Source: Actinomycetes bacterium (GTDB taxonomy: Bacteria; Actinomycetota; Actinomycetes; Actinomycetales; Micrococcaceae). Taken from it: a stretch of DNA of 32,149 nucleotides. Positions 1 through 7,306 of this stretch are shown here, piece by piece (positions within the stretch are counted from its first letter, which is position 1; every line of letters begins with the position of its first letter). The stretch is from positions 1 through 32,149 of the forward strand of contig JAFAAV010000117.1 of NCBI GenBank assembly GCA_023426375.1, given 5' to 3'. Under the pieces are notes generated by a model. That model was not told the origin of the DNA. It ran no database searches and saw only the letters and a program-made list of their open reading frames with translations. The position numbers and the translations under genes were made by a program.

Positions 1-123
1 GCCACGGGGGTCACAGAGGTCTCCGGCGTGGAGCACATCGATCGCGGTTACGAGCATTTCGTAGATCGGCTCTCCAGCGCGGGGGCCAACGTGCAGCGGC
101 GCATCGTGGGCGGCTTGTTCTAA
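1..123 (+). CDS. murA: UDP-N-acetylglucosamine 1-carboxyvinyltransferase MurA, C-terminal fragment (5' end outside window)
   Basis: Frame 1 is open from the window edge to TAA at 121-123 and gives the last 40 residues of a protein. The HIDRGYEHF stretch, then a leucine-rich turn with GAN-V-RR, is the typical C-terminal end of MurA-type enolpyruvyl transferases, which transfer enolpyruvate from PEP to UDP-GlcNAc in the first committed step of peptidoglycan synthesis in the cytoplasm. EPSP synthase (AroA) is the same fold but lacks the IDRGYE tail. Mycobacteria also carry murA a few genes away from nucS, which agrees with the neighbour here. The catalytic Cys/Asp loop lies outside the window and cannot be checked. 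Confidence 0.82.
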   Translation, partial: ATGVTEVSGVEHIDRGYEHFVDRLSSAGANVQRRIVGGLF

Positions 124-152
124 GAGCGGGTCTCAAGGGAAGACGACATGTG

Positions 153-196
153 ACCGGGGTTGTAGGCACCAGCGCGTAGCTGCCTACAACCCCGGT
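153..196 (+). terminator. Rho-independent-type hairpin after murA
   Basis: A perfect 16-bp inverted repeat (153-168 with 181-196, 12-nt loop) starts 30 nt after the murA stop and is followed by a short T-rich stretch (GTTCTGTCTG). It is symmetrical enough to work in both directions, so it may also back up the cold-shock gene terminator. Confidence 0.8.
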
Positions 197-228
197 GTTC
201 TGTCTGAGCACCGGTTTGTACTCGACAA

Positions 229-262
229 ACACAAAACCCCGCATCCACCTGGATGCGGGGTT
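229..262 (-). terminator. Rho-independent terminator of the cold-shock gene
   Basis: On the minus strand a 12-13 bp GC-rich stem (235-247 with 250-262) begins 19 nt after the csp stop codon and runs into TTTTGTGTTT. This is a classical intrinsic terminator. Confidence 0.88.
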
Positions 263-280
263 CCGTTCGGGGTGAAACTA

Positions 281-484
281 TCAGATGACAGTCACGCCGG
301 TAGCCTGGGGGCCCTTCTGGCCCTGACCGATTTCGAACTCGACGCGCTGGTTCTCTTCGAGAGTGCGGAATCCACCGGTCTGGATTTCGCTGTAGTGAAC
401 GAAAACGTCACCCTCAGCGTCGTCCGGGGTAATGAAGCCGAAGCCCTTCTCTGCGTTGAACCACTTAACGGTGCCCTGAGCCAT
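281..484 (-). CDS. Cold-shock protein, CspA family
   Basis: The product is 67 residues, the usual size of a single cold-shock domain. It carries the RNA-binding motifs RNP1 (KGFGFI, residues 13-18) and RNP2 (VFVHYS, 27-32) and the N-terminal GTVKWFN signature. Proteins of this family bind single-stranded RNA and DNA, melt secondary structure in mRNA and act as RNA chaperones in the cytoplasm. The ATG at 484 has a strong Shine-Dalgarno site, AAGGAG, 9 nt upstream. The gene is monocistronic, with its own terminator downstream. The 283 bases up to nucS carry no other gene and probably include a long 5' leader, as is common for cold-shock mRNAs. Whether it is cold-induced or constitutive cannot be told from the sequence. 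Confidence 0.96.
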   Translation of the reverse strand: MAQGTVKWFNAEKGFGFITPDDAEGDVFVHYSEIQTGGFRTLEENQRVEFEIGQGQKGPQATGVTVI

Positions 485-767
485 AATGGGGCGCTCCTTC
501 TGGAGTAAATAAATGCGTGTACTTGTTTTTTGTACACCTGAACAGGTACCGCGAGAAGGCTGTGGATGCGGCTCACTAGATGTTGCGCCACAGCGCCAGT
601 CAGAACTTCACGCTCGCTACCATTCCTGCGAGCATGTAAAACATGAAGCGAAGAACGGTACTAGCTTCACACACCCGGGGACCAAGGTCAACAGCAATCA
701 GCCTGCTGATGAGAAATGTCGTTTGTCATTCAGGATTTGTTTACCTACCCGGTAGTGGGCATAGCCC
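485..767 (-). promoter_or_regulatory. Leader and promoter region of the cold-shock gene, with a 5' UTR hairpin
   Basis: No gene is seen in this 283-nt gap. On the csp strand, GTGTAC and GTACAC (517-522 and 532-537) enclose a loop whose RNA form is AAAAAACAA. The hairpin ends about 18 nt before the Shine-Dalgarno site, so it would sit in the mRNA leader. A TTGACC box (686-691) is the best -35 candidate, but no TAnnnT box lies at proper spacing, so the promoter is not placed. A short palindrome (CATGT-AAA-ACATG, 633-645) is also present. Confidence 0.4.
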
Positions 768-1463
768 CTAGAAGAGCCGCGATTGGGTGTCCACGTTGCC
801 GCGCATCTCCTCGTAGTCCAAGGTCACACATTCGATGCCGCGGTCGTGAGCCAAGGTGCGGGCCTGGGGCTTGATCTGTTGCGCGGCGAAGACACCGCGC
901 ACCGGGCGCAGCAGGGGATCGCGGTTGAGCAACTCCAGATAGCGCGTCAGCTGCTCCACGCCGTCGATGTCACCGCGGCGCTTGAGTTCCACCGCCACAC
1001 TGGCACCGCAACCGTCGCGGGCCAGGATGTCCACCGGACCAATGGCCGTGGGGTATTCGCGGCGTACCAGGGAAAAATCTTCTCCGAGCAGTGTGATCTG
1101 TTCAGCCAGGAGCCGTTGCAGATCTGCTTCGACACCATCCTTGATGAGACCCGGGTCAACACCCAGGTCGTGGCCGATGTCGTCGTGGATCTCGTAGATG
1201 TCGATCAACAAGCGGTCGTCGGACTTGGCGGCCTGCACGATCCAGGACTGCCTGACGCCCTCCTCGATCTGTTCCGCCGTGGGTTCACCCACGTGCAGTT
1301 TGGCGGGCGGGCTCATCCAGTTGAGGGGTTTGTAGGACCCGCCGTCGGAGTGCACGAGCACGGACCCGTCCGCCTTGAGCATGAGCAGGCGTCGGGCCAG
1401 GGGCAAGAAGGCATTGAGGCGGCCTTCGTATCGCACGGAACAGTCAGCTATTACCAATCGCAC
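768..1463 (-). CDS. nucS: Mismatch-specific endonuclease EndoMS/NucS
   Basis: NucS replaces MutS/MutL in most actinobacteria and many archaea: it cuts both strands at mismatched base pairs so that the break can be repaired. The 231 residues fit the family. The N-terminal dimerisation/DNA-binding part opens with RLVIADCSV. The C-terminal RecB-like nuclease domain shows the acidic motif D145 (GPVDILA), E159-x-K161 (VELKRR) and a conserved Q-x3-Y helix (171-175). The last residues, QSRLF, match the C-terminal beta-clamp binding motif known in this family. The GTG start at 1463 is preceded by TAGGCT (1470-1475) with a 6-nt gap and no Shine-Dalgarno site, which suggests a leaderless mRNA starting at the GTG. 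It is divergent from nothing and is read toward the csp gene. Confidence 0.96.
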   Translation of the reverse strand: MRLVIADCSVRYEGRLNAFLPLARRLLMLKADGSVLVHSDGGSYKPLNWMSPPAKLHVGEPTAEQIEEGVRQSWIVQAAKSDDRLLIDIYEIHDDIGHDLGVDPGLIKDGVEADLQRLLAEQITLLGEDFSLVRREYPTAIGPVDILARDGCGASVAVELKRRGDIDGVEQLTRYLELLNRDPLLRPVRGVFAAQQIKPQARTLAHDRGIECVTLDYEEMRGNVDTQSRLF

Positions 1464-1469
1464 CGGGCA

Positions 1470-1475
1470 AGCCTA
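1470..1475 (-). promoter_or_regulatory. -10 box of nucS (leaderless)
   Basis: TAGGCT lies 6 nt upstream of the GTG start, so transcription should begin at or next to the start codon. The -35 region is not recognisable. Confidence 0.65.
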
Positions 1476-1512
1476 TCGCCCCGACGACCGCGGCGCTCAC
1501 CCTAGGTGGTAC

Positions 1513-1531
1513 GACGCCGCCCGGCGGCGTC
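1513..1531 (-). terminator. Possible terminator hairpin downstream of the AI-2E-family gene
   Basis: GACGCCGCC and GGCGGCGTC form a nearly perfect palindrome with one central base, about 120 nt after the stop codon of the minus-strand transporter gene and just above the nucS promoter. There is no T-run, so termination is only a guess. The rest of 1476-1653 shows no gene. Confidence 0.35.
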
Positions 1532-1653
1532 AAGGGGTGCCGCACCGTGCTCGCGAAACGGGTGCACGGGCGGATGTGAGGCTGTGGTGTGGTGCGCAGC
1601 CAGTGACGTAGGCCATCTCGGGGACCGGGCCGAGCGGCGTCGTCGTCCGGTGA

Positions 1654-2844
1654 CTAACGGGCGTCCTGGCGGGGGACGAAGACCTCGCGGACCAGGAGTA
1701 GGCCGGCAGCGGCCGTGGGGATGGCAATCACGGCACCCAGGATTCCCCACAGTGCGCCGCCGGCCGCGACGGCGATGACCGCCACGGCGCCGGGGACGGC
1801 CACGGCGCGTTTCATGATGCGCGGTGACACGAAGTACGCCTCGATCTGCAGGTAGGTGAAGTAGCACAGGGCGAAGGGAAGGACCGTGTCCCAGCCCCCG
1901 AGAATGGCGAACAGGGTCATCAAGATCCCGGCAAGAACCCCGCCGACCAGAGGAATGAACGCGAGCACGGCAACGAACAGCACGAGCAGCGTGGCGTAGG
2001 GAACGCCGGTGACGGTCATCAGCACGAAGGCCACGGACGCGTTGATCAGGGCCACGCAGGCCTGACCGACCACGTAATTGCCCACCCCGTTGATCATCTG
2101 GTCGCCCAGTTTCTGGACCCGCGCACGTCGGCTGGCCGGGGCCAGGCGGTAGCCCCACGCCTTGGCCATGGGCAGGGAGAACAGGAAATACAAGGTCAGC
2201 GCCATCACGATGATCGTGCCCGTGACCGCGTTGATCACCACGCCGCCCACGCTCACGACCGAACCGAACATGCCGCCCAGCAGATCCTGGTTGGTGGACA
2301 ACTGGGTTTGTATCGAGCCGACGGATTGCTCGAACGTCGCGGCTATGTTGAAGCGATCGTCCAGGGCTTCGAAGAACGATGACCCCATGAACTGGCTGAC
2401 GAGGTTCGGAATGGTGCCCATGAACTGCTGCGCTTGATTCACCATGCGCGGTACGACCAGCACGATGAACACGGTCAAGGCCAGAGCCAGGGCCAGGATG
2501 ACGGCAGAGACGGCCAGCGGCCGGGGCATGCCGCGCGATTCGAGCCAGCGCACAATGGGATCCAGGCCCAGCGCGATGAACGCCGCGGTGACCACCCAGC
2601 CCGCCAAACTTCCCACGTTGGTCAACACGTAGAAACCGAGCAGGGCGATGCCCACTCCCACGGTCAGGAAAAAGCCGGTCTGTACCGGGTGGCCACCGGC
2701 GAAAAGGCCCTTGTCCCACGGGGCACGGCGCGGTGCCGGGGTGGAGCCGGGTACGGTTCCGGGTTCCGGGGGCACATCGAAACGATGGCGCGACGGGCGG
2801 AATCTCTGAGCAGACTTCTCCGGCGGCTGGGGTGATGTGGTCAC
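1654..2844 (-). CDS. AI-2E family transporter (TqsA/YdiK-like membrane protein)
   Basis: The predicted 396-residue protein has a proline-rich cytoplasmic N-terminus of about 55 residues and then 7-8 hydrophobic segments in the order typical of this family: a pair near the start, a long soluble stretch (about 150-210, NQAQQF..., coiled) and a block of segments at the end with the family feature FIPLVGG. Members export autoinducer-2, other small molecules or, in some cases, act as Na+/H+ antiporters, so the substrate cannot be assigned. An open frame extends to ATG at 2880, but the GTG at 2844 is preferred: TACGCT (2851-2856) is 6 nt upstream, and neither start has a Shine-Dalgarno site. It is read away from the thioredoxin-TPR gene, and the two promoters share the 150-nt gap. 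Confidence 0.88.
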   Translation of the reverse strand: MTTSPQPPEKSAQRFRPSRHRFDVPPEPGTVPGSTPAPRRAPWDKGLFAGGHPVQTGFFLTVGVGIALLGFYVLTNVGSLAGWVVTAAFIALGLDPIVRWLESRGMPRPLAVSAVILALALALTVFIVLVVPRMVNQAQQFMGTIPNLVSQFMGSSFFEALDDRFNIAATFEQSVGSIQTQLSTNQDLLGGMFGSVVSVGGVVINAVTGTIIVMALTLYFLFSLPMAKAWGYRLAPASRRARVQKLGDQMINGVGNYVVGQACVALINASVAFVLMTVTGVPYATLLVLFVAVLAFIPLVGGVLAGILMTLFAILGGWDTVLPFALCYFTYLQIEAYFVSPRIMKRAVAVPGAVAVIAVAAGGALWGILGAVIAIPTAAAGLLLVREVFVPRQDAR

Positions 2845-2850
2845 GCCGGA

Positions 2851-2856
2851 AGCGTA
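2851..2856 (-). promoter_or_regulatory. -10 box deciding the GTG start of the AI-2E-family gene
   Basis: TACGCT with a 6-nt gap to the GTG at 2844 fits a leaderless start. The ATG at 2880 would lie upstream of this promoter. Confidence 0.5.
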
Positions 2857-2871
2857 CAACGCACGCCTGTA

Positions 2872-2902
2872 TTGGGGCACTCGTGGCGCGCGTGGCGATA
2901 AT
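2872..2902 (+). promoter_or_regulatory. Candidate promoter of the thioredoxin-TPR gene
   Basis: TTGGGG (2872-2877) and GATAAT (2897-2902) are separated by 19 nt, slightly longer than ideal. They would give a leader of about 85 nt ahead of the Shine-Dalgarno start at 2996. Confidence 0.35.
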
Positions 2903-2995
2903 GGCTGTAGTGCATGATCAGCGCGGACCGGCTATCGAGCCACCACAGGCGGTGGTTCTGGACGCGCGAGGACGAGGCTACGAAGGAGACCGAGC

Positions 2996-3973
2996 ATGAG
3001 TGAATTCCCTCAGCAACCAGGCCAACATCGACAGCAGGGTCAGCCTGACGCGCAGGCGCAGGCGCAGGCCGTGCCGGCCTCTGTGCGTGGCGCCATGGAT
3101 CTTGGTGCGATGCAGTCCAGGGGAGCAGCGGGTGCGGGTGGGTCGCCGTCGTCCGCGGGAGGTGGCACCGCAAGCTACCGCGTGAGCATCACGGCCCAGG
3201 ATTTCCAGAAGTACGCCGAGCAGTCGGCCACCGTGCCCGTGGTCGTGGCGCTGTACGCGCCTCAGAGCCCGGAGTCCGAGACCTTTGTCGAGACCCTGGC
3301 CGAGCTGGTCGACAGCTACCAGGGTAGGTTGCTGTTGGGCACCGTGGATGCCTCCAAGGAACAGCAGATCGCCCAGGTGTTCCAGGCCCAGACCGTGCCC
3401 ACGGTGGTGGCCATGCTCGGCGGACAGGCCGTTCCGCTGGTCAACTCGACCGTGCCCGCGGACCAAATGCGACAGCTCTTCGACGAACTGCTCACGCTGG
3501 CCGCGCAGAACGGCGTGACCGACACGGCGGAGCCCACCGCCCAGGCAGCTCCCAAGGAACTACCCCCGCTGCACCAGGAGGCGCTCGACAAGCTCGAGGC
3601 CGGAGACCTGGACGGCGCCGAGGCCAGCTACAACAAGGCACTCGCCGAGAACCCGGGCGACAAGGACGCCAAGCTGGCGCTGGCCCAGGTTCACCTGCTC
3701 CAGCGTGTGAGCGCCATGGACGTCAACGCCGTGCGGCAGGCCGCCGCGGATGATCCGCAGAACATTCAGGCGGCACTCGATGTGGCCGATCTGGACGTTT
3801 CCGGCGGCCACGTGGAGGACGCGTTCCGACGCCTGCTCCAACTGGTGCGGACCACCTTCGGGGAGGACAAGGACACCGTGCGCGAGCGTCTGGTGGACCT
3901 CTTCGACGTGGTCGGTTCGGAGGATCCGCGCGTCACGGCCGCCCGTGGTCAGCTGATGCGTGCTCTCTTCTAG
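2996..3973 (+). CDS. Thioredoxin-fold TPR protein (CnoX/YbbN-like), without active-site cysteines
   Basis: The 325 residues fall into three parts: a low-complexity Gln/Ala/Gly-rich N-terminus (1-60), a thioredoxin fold (about 61-172) and tetratricopeptide-like helical repeats (about 190-325). The fold is recognised from the VPVVVALYAP strand, the D118-A-S turn and the cis-proline motif TVPTV (cis-Pro135). Where thioredoxins have WCGPC there is APQSPESE (88-95), and the domain contains no cysteine, so it cannot exchange disulfides. Related YbbN/CnoX proteins act as chaperone or holdase partners of GroEL and DnaK; M. tuberculosis has a similar gene (Rv1324) near nucS. The ATG at 2996 has an AAGGAGA Shine-Dalgarno site. 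The gene is monocistronic, with a strong terminator after it. Confidence 0.85.
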   Translation: MSEFPQQPGQHRQQGQPDAQAQAQAVPASVRGAMDLGAMQSRGAAGAGGSPSSAGGGTASYRVSITAQDFQKYAEQSATVPVVVALYAPQSPESETFVETLAELVDSYQGRLLLGTVDASKEQQIAQVFQAQTVPTVVAMLGGQAVPLVNSTVPADQMRQLFDELLTLAAQNGVTDTAEPTAQAAPKELPPLHQEALDKLEAGDLDGAEASYNKALAENPGDKDAKLALAQVHLLQRVSAMDVNAVRQAAADDPQNIQAALDVADLDVSGGHVEDAFRRLLQLVRTTFGEDKDTVRERLVDLFDVVGSEDPRVTAARGQLMRALF

Positions 3974-3998
3974 ACCAGACAGTCACCGGATCAACAGT

Positions 3999-4038
3999 CA
4001 GGAGTGGGGTCCGTCCTTCGGTACGGGCCCCACTCCTG
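3999..4038 (+). terminator. Strong terminator after the thioredoxin-TPR gene
   Basis: A 16-bp stem with one G-U pair (3999-4014 with 4023-4038) and an 8-nt loop containing CTTCGG starts 26 nt after the stop codon. The T-run is weak. The flanking CAGTCA/TGACTG can extend the stem. Confidence 0.8.
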
Positions 4039-4141
4039 TATGACTGAACGACCCGTGGTGGCAGGTCAGTCACGCCAGGGGATGACACCGCACCCTTCGA
4101 AATCACACCGGTGGGGGATGTGTGTCATATCCCTCGCTTCA

Positions 4142-4147
4142 TAGGCT
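4142..4147 (+). promoter_or_regulatory. -10 box of the ABC exporter operon (leaderless)
   Basis: TAGGCT followed by GGAGTC and then ATG at 4154. The GGAG is only 2 nt from the ATG, too close to be a Shine-Dalgarno site, so a leaderless start fits better. Confidence 0.6.
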
Positions 4148-4153
4148 GGAGTC

Positions 4154-5002
4154 ATGAGCATCCACGCGCACAGTTCCAGGCCCGCGGAGCGACCTCCGCA
4201 CTCACCGACTTCTCACCCGGCACTTCTGATCCAGGATCTGACCAAGGTGTACGGCCACCCCGGCCCCGGGGCGCGACCGGCTGCGGACAGGGTCAATCTT
4301 GAAGTTCCTCGCGGTTCGTTCTACGGCCTGGTGGGACGCAATGGCGCGGGCAAGACGACCACACTGTCCATGGCAACTGGCCTCCTACGCCCCACGGCCG
4401 GTAAGGTCTGGGTGGGCGGCGGTAGCCAGGACCAGCCCGTGGAAGTCTGGGCCGATTCCGTGACCGCCAAGCGGCGCATGGGCGTGCTGCCCGACGGCAC
4501 CTACCTTTTCGACCGGCTGACCGGCCGCCAGCTGGTGACGTATTCGGGTCTGCTGCGCGGTATGGACCGTGAACTGGTCAAGGATCGCACCGAAGACCTG
4601 ATCCGGGCCATGGATCTCCAGGACGCTGCGGGCAAGCAGGTTCAGGACTACTCGGCCGGTATGACCAAGAAGATCGCGCTCGCGGCCGCCATGATCCATG
4701 CACCGGCCCTGCTGGTTCTGGACGAGCCGTTCGAATCCGTGGACCCGGTGTCGGCGGCCAATATTCGCGCCATCCTGCACCAGTACACGCAGGGCGGTGG
4801 CACCGTGGTGGTGTCCAGCCACGTGATGGACCTGGTTCAGCGCATGTGCGACCACGTAGCCGTGATGGACAACGGCAGGGTTCTGGCACAGGGCACGGTG
4901 GATCAGGTACGAGGCGACATGTCCCTGGAGGATCGCTTCGTCGATCTCGTGGGCGGCCGCACGGACGCGGGGGAGGGCTTGTCATGGCTTCGACCCGAGT
5001 GA
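4154..5002 (+). CDS. ABC transporter ATP-binding protein (ABC-2/drug-exporter type)
   Basis: The 282 residues form one nucleotide-binding domain after a 23-residue polar N-terminus. Motifs seen: Walker A GRNGAGKTT (61-69), signature YSAGM (166-170, degenerate LSGGQ as in many ABC-2 exporters), Walker B LLVLDEP (186-192) and the H-loop His223 in SSH. The Q-loop region reads GVLPDG, with Asp where Gln is usual. It should supply ATP-driven power to the membrane partner encoded next, whose start overlaps this gene by 19 nt. The pairing of one ATPase with one large polytopic protein and no binding protein indicates export; the substrate is unknown. The operon promoter is directly upstream. Confidence 0.92.
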   Translation: MSIHAHSSRPAERPPHSPTSHPALLIQDLTKVYGHPGPGARPAADRVNLEVPRGSFYGLVGRNGAGKTTTLSMATGLLRPTAGKVWVGGGSQDQPVEVWADSVTAKRRMGVLPDGTYLFDRLTGRQLVTYSGLLRGMDRELVKDRTEDLIRAMDLQDAAGKQVQDYSAGMTKKIALAAAMIHAPALLVLDEPFESVDPVSAANIRAILHQYTQGGGTVVVSSHVMDLVQRMCDHVAVMDNGRVLAQGTVDQVRGDMSLEDRFVDLVGGRTDAGEGLSWLRPE

Positions 5003-6717
5003 ATTCATCCGAGACCGCAGGAAACACCGGTGTGCCCTGGGCGGGTGCGTCGGCGCACGGCGCAGTCGAGGTGGCCCCGGAAGCGCTGCGGCCCACCGGG
5101 CCCTCCGGACCCGCCACCCACGCGCGACCCGTGGGTCCGCTGACCGAGGCGCTTCGCATGGCGGCGCTGAAATGGCACCTGCTGATCAACACCCTGACAC
5201 GCAGCACATGGATCCTGGTGGGAACCATTATGGGTGCCCTGTACATGCTCTTCATTGTGGGCACGTTCGGCACCGCGCTCTTCATGGTGGGCAACGAGTC
5301 CCCGGAAGTGGTCCGCACCGTTGCTGTCTTCTTCGGCACTCTCGTGCTTCTGGGGTGGTGGATCGTTCCGGTCGTGAGTTCCAAGGCGGATTCCAGCCTG
5401 GACCCGTCCCGGCTGGCGCTGTTCCCGCTGCGGATTCCCGGTATTCAGATCGGTCAGATCCTGGGTGCCGTGATCGGCATCCCGGGTATTGCGACCCTTC
5501 TGATCACGGCGGCGTGGGTCACCTCGTGGCGGGCATCGGGACTCGCCCTGATCGTTGCCATTCCATGTGCCCTGCTGGGGTTGTTGTTGGCGTTCACCGG
5601 CTCCCGTGCCGTCACCGCATTGTCCGCGAACTTCAACAAGCAGCGCCGTGCCGGCGAGATCATCTCGATCGTGCTCCTGGGTCTGGTCGTTCTGCTCGGT
5701 CCGCTGTTCGCCATCATTGGCCAGGGAATCGGACTTGTGTGGGAACAACTTCCCACCTGGGCCGGCTACTTGGCCTGGTCACCCTTGGGTGCCGTGTGGG
5801 CCATTCCCGCCGACGTCGCCGAGGGCCAGTGGATCGCGGCCCTCGCTCGTCTGGCCATTGCTGTTGTCTCGCTCGTCGTGCTCGCGGTCGTTTGGCGCGC
5901 CGCGTTGCGTCGCGCTCTGTCCGACGCCGCCGCCGACGCCGCTCGGTCCGGTTCCAAGTCCCTGTCCGGCGTGGGTCTGTTCGGCCGGTTGCCCGCGACC
6001 GGTTGGGGCGCAGTGACGGCCCGGTGCCTGACCTACTGGCTCAAGGACCCGCGGTACTCGGCGACCCTGCTGGTTCTTCCGGCCATGGCAGCGGCCTTCT
6101 GGTTCATCAGCCAGGACGGAACGGGCGCGATCTGGATCCTCCCGGGGCTCGTGGCACTGCTCATGGCGTACTCGATCTCCGCGGATGTGGGCTACGACAA
6201 CACGGCCTTCACACTGCACATCCTGGCACCGGTGAAGGGAAGCCACGACCGCCTGGGCCGAGCCTTGGCCATGTTGTGCATCGGCGTGCCCGCAGTGATT
6301 CTCATGCTGGCGGTGACCATGATCCGCACGGGCGGCTGGGGCTACCTGCCCGGCATGATCGGCATCTGCGCGGCACTGCTGTTGGCCGGTACCGGAGTCG
6401 TCTCCGTGATGTCTGCCCGGTACACCTACCCCGTGCCGCCACCGGGCGCATCCCCGCTGAAAACCCCGCAGGGATACACGTTGCTGAACGTGATCATCCA
6501 GTTCGTGATCCTGGGTGCCGTGGCGCTCATGGCACTTCCCCCGGTGATCCTGCTCATCGTGCAGGTGGTCTCCGGAGAGGCCTTCTGGGGCTGGCTGGCT
6601 CTGGCAGTAGGCATTGTGGAAGGCCTGGGCATCTTCTGGCTGGGCATCGTGCTCGGTGGCAAGTGGCTGGACCGCCGTGGTCCGGAGCTGTTGCAAGAAG
6701 TGGCGCAGTACCGGTAG
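4984..6717 (+). CDS. ABC exporter membrane subunit (large polytopic permease)
   Basis: The reading frame is open from 4846, but the ATG at 4984 is the likely start: it has GGGGGAGGG 6 nt upstream and overlaps the end of the ATPase gene, as expected for translational coupling. The 577-residue product has a roughly 60-residue proline/alanine-rich cytoplasmic N-terminus and then about 12 hydrophobic segments in two groups (around 80-310 and 365-565), separated by a polar Arg/Ala/Ser-rich linker near 300-340. No extracellular binding domain or signal peptide is visible. It probably forms the channel for the adjacent ATPase. Its length is about twice that of a simple ABC-2 permease, consistent with an internally doubled membrane domain. 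The substrate cannot be inferred. Confidence 0.82.
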   Translation: MASTRVNSSETAGNTGVPWAGASAHGAVEVAPEALRPTGPSGPATHARPVGPLTEALRMAALKWHLLINTLTRSTWILVGTIMGALYMLFIVGTFGTALFMVGNESPEVVRTVAVFFGTLVLLGWWIVPVVSSKADSSLDPSRLALFPLRIPGIQIGQILGAVIGIPGIATLLITAAWVTSWRASGLALIVAIPCALLGLLLAFTGSRAVTALSANFNKQRRAGEIISIVLLGLVVLLGPLFAIIGQGIGLVWEQLPTWAGYLAWSPLGAVWAIPADVAEGQWIAALARLAIAVVSLVVLAVVWRAALRRALSDAAADAARSGSKSLSGVGLFGRLPATGWGAVTARCLTYWLKDPRYSATLLVLPAMAAAFWFISQDGTGAIWILPGLVALLMAYSISADVGYDNTAFTLHILAPVKGSHDRLGRALAMLCIGVPAVILMLAVTMIRTGGWGYLPGMIGICAALLLAGTGVVSVMSARYTYPVPPPGASPLKTPQGYTLLNVIIQFVILGAVALMALPPVILLIVQVVSGEAFWGWLALAVGIVEGLGIFWLGIVLGGKWLDRRGPELLQEVAQYR

Positions 6718-6739
6718 CCGGCGGACCACCATCAGTCCT

Positions 6740-6781
6740 GACTCAGCGTCCAGAGTTCTTTCAGAGCCTGGGCGCTGAGTC
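6740..6781 (+). terminator. Hairpin after the ABC operon, reaching the DUF3039 promoter
   Basis: A 14-bp stem with one G-U pair (6740-6753 with 6768-6781, 14-nt loop) lies 23 nt after the permease stop. No T-run follows. Its right arm covers the expected -35 position of the next promoter (-10 at 6799), so it could be a terminator, an operator, or both. Confidence 0.5.
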
Positions 6782-6798
6782 GTGTCCGGGCCCGGGGG

Positions 6799-6804
6799 TA
6801 GACT
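6799..6804 (+). promoter_or_regulatory. -10 box of the DUF3039 gene (leaderless)
   Basis: TAGACT lies 7 nt before the ATG at 6812 and there is no Shine-Dalgarno site. The best -35 match is CTGAGT at 6775-6780, which is weak. Confidence 0.6.
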
Positions 6805-6811
6805 GTCGGCC

Positions 6812-7159
6812 ATGGAGAACACCGCAGCATCGTTGAGCACTGGTACCACCGTTGAGCACCACTCCACGGTCACCAACGGCCTGTTCGGTCGCAAACCGGA
6901 CACCGTGGGAGGCACTTCGACCATTGAGCGTGAAGACACACGCCAGCTGCAGGAACCCGGCGATCACGAACGCTTCTCCCACTACGTGCGCAAAGAGAAG
7001 ATCATGGAATCTGCGCTGTCCGGTGAGCCGGTGATCGCCCTGTGCGGCAAGGTGTGGTTGCCCGGTCGCGATCCTCAGAAGTTCCCCGTCTGCCCCGCAT
7101 GCAAGGAGATCTACCAGGGTCTTCGCCCGGGTAAGGACGACTCCAACAACGACAACTAA
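6812..7159 (+). CDS. DUF3039 family protein, putative small zinc-binding protein
   Basis: The 115-residue product has an unstructured Thr/Ser/Gly-rich N-terminal half and a conserved core at about 48-104 with the family features D-ERFSHYVRKEKI, ALCGKVW, GRDP and FPVCPACKEIY. The cysteines C78, C94 and C97 with His52 or His57 could bind one zinc ion; this is inferred from spacing. The family is almost confined to actinobacteria and has no known biochemical function. In many actinobacteria it stands directly before the same helicase gene as here, which suggests a shared task in nucleic-acid handling. The ATG at 6812 is favoured over the more upstream open frame because of the -10 box directly before it. 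Confidence 0.9.
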   Translation: MENTAASLSTGTTVEHHSTVTNGLFGRKPDTVGGTSTIEREDTRQLQEPGDHERFSHYVRKEKIMESALSGEPVIALCGKVWLPGRDPQKFPVCPACKEIYQGLRPGKDDSNNDN

Positions 7160-7208
7160 GCATTAATCACAGAATTCGTCACGCGGGCCCACCGGCCCCG
7201 TGACCGGC

Positions 7209-7230
7209 GGCGCCCGCGCTCGCGGGCGCC
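7209..7230 (+). terminator. Terminator-like hairpin between DUF3039 and helicase genes
   Basis: GGCGCCCGCG and CGCGGGCGCC (10 bp, 2 central bases) are followed by TTGTGCTGTG. It is about 50 nt after the DUF3039 stop and would separate or attenuate transcription into the helicase gene. Confidence 0.6.
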
Positions 7231-7306
7231 TTGTGCTGTGCGGGACCACGCGACGTCGTTCGTGGGATGGTTCGTTCGGCACGTGCGCGGAGAGGACGAG
7301 CACTAC

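Noticed and set aside
745..767. CTACC-C-GGTAG and GGGC-ATA-GCCC after nucS as a terminator
   Set aside because: Stems of 4-5 bp with one- or three-base loops are too weak, and no T-run follows.
783..1505. Plus-strand frame of 240 codons opposite nucS
   Set aside because: Exactly complementary to a complete NucS with all catalytic residues; no signal of its own.
1502..2719. Second minus-strand frame of 405 codons over the AI-2E transporter
   Set aside because: The other frame gives a clean membrane protein of a known family; this one is an Arg/Gly-rich shadow.
5172..6836. Plus-strand frame of 554 codons within the ABC permease region
   Set aside because: It overlaps the permease in another frame, is Arg/Gly/Pro/His-rich without motifs, and lacks membrane segments or any family feature.
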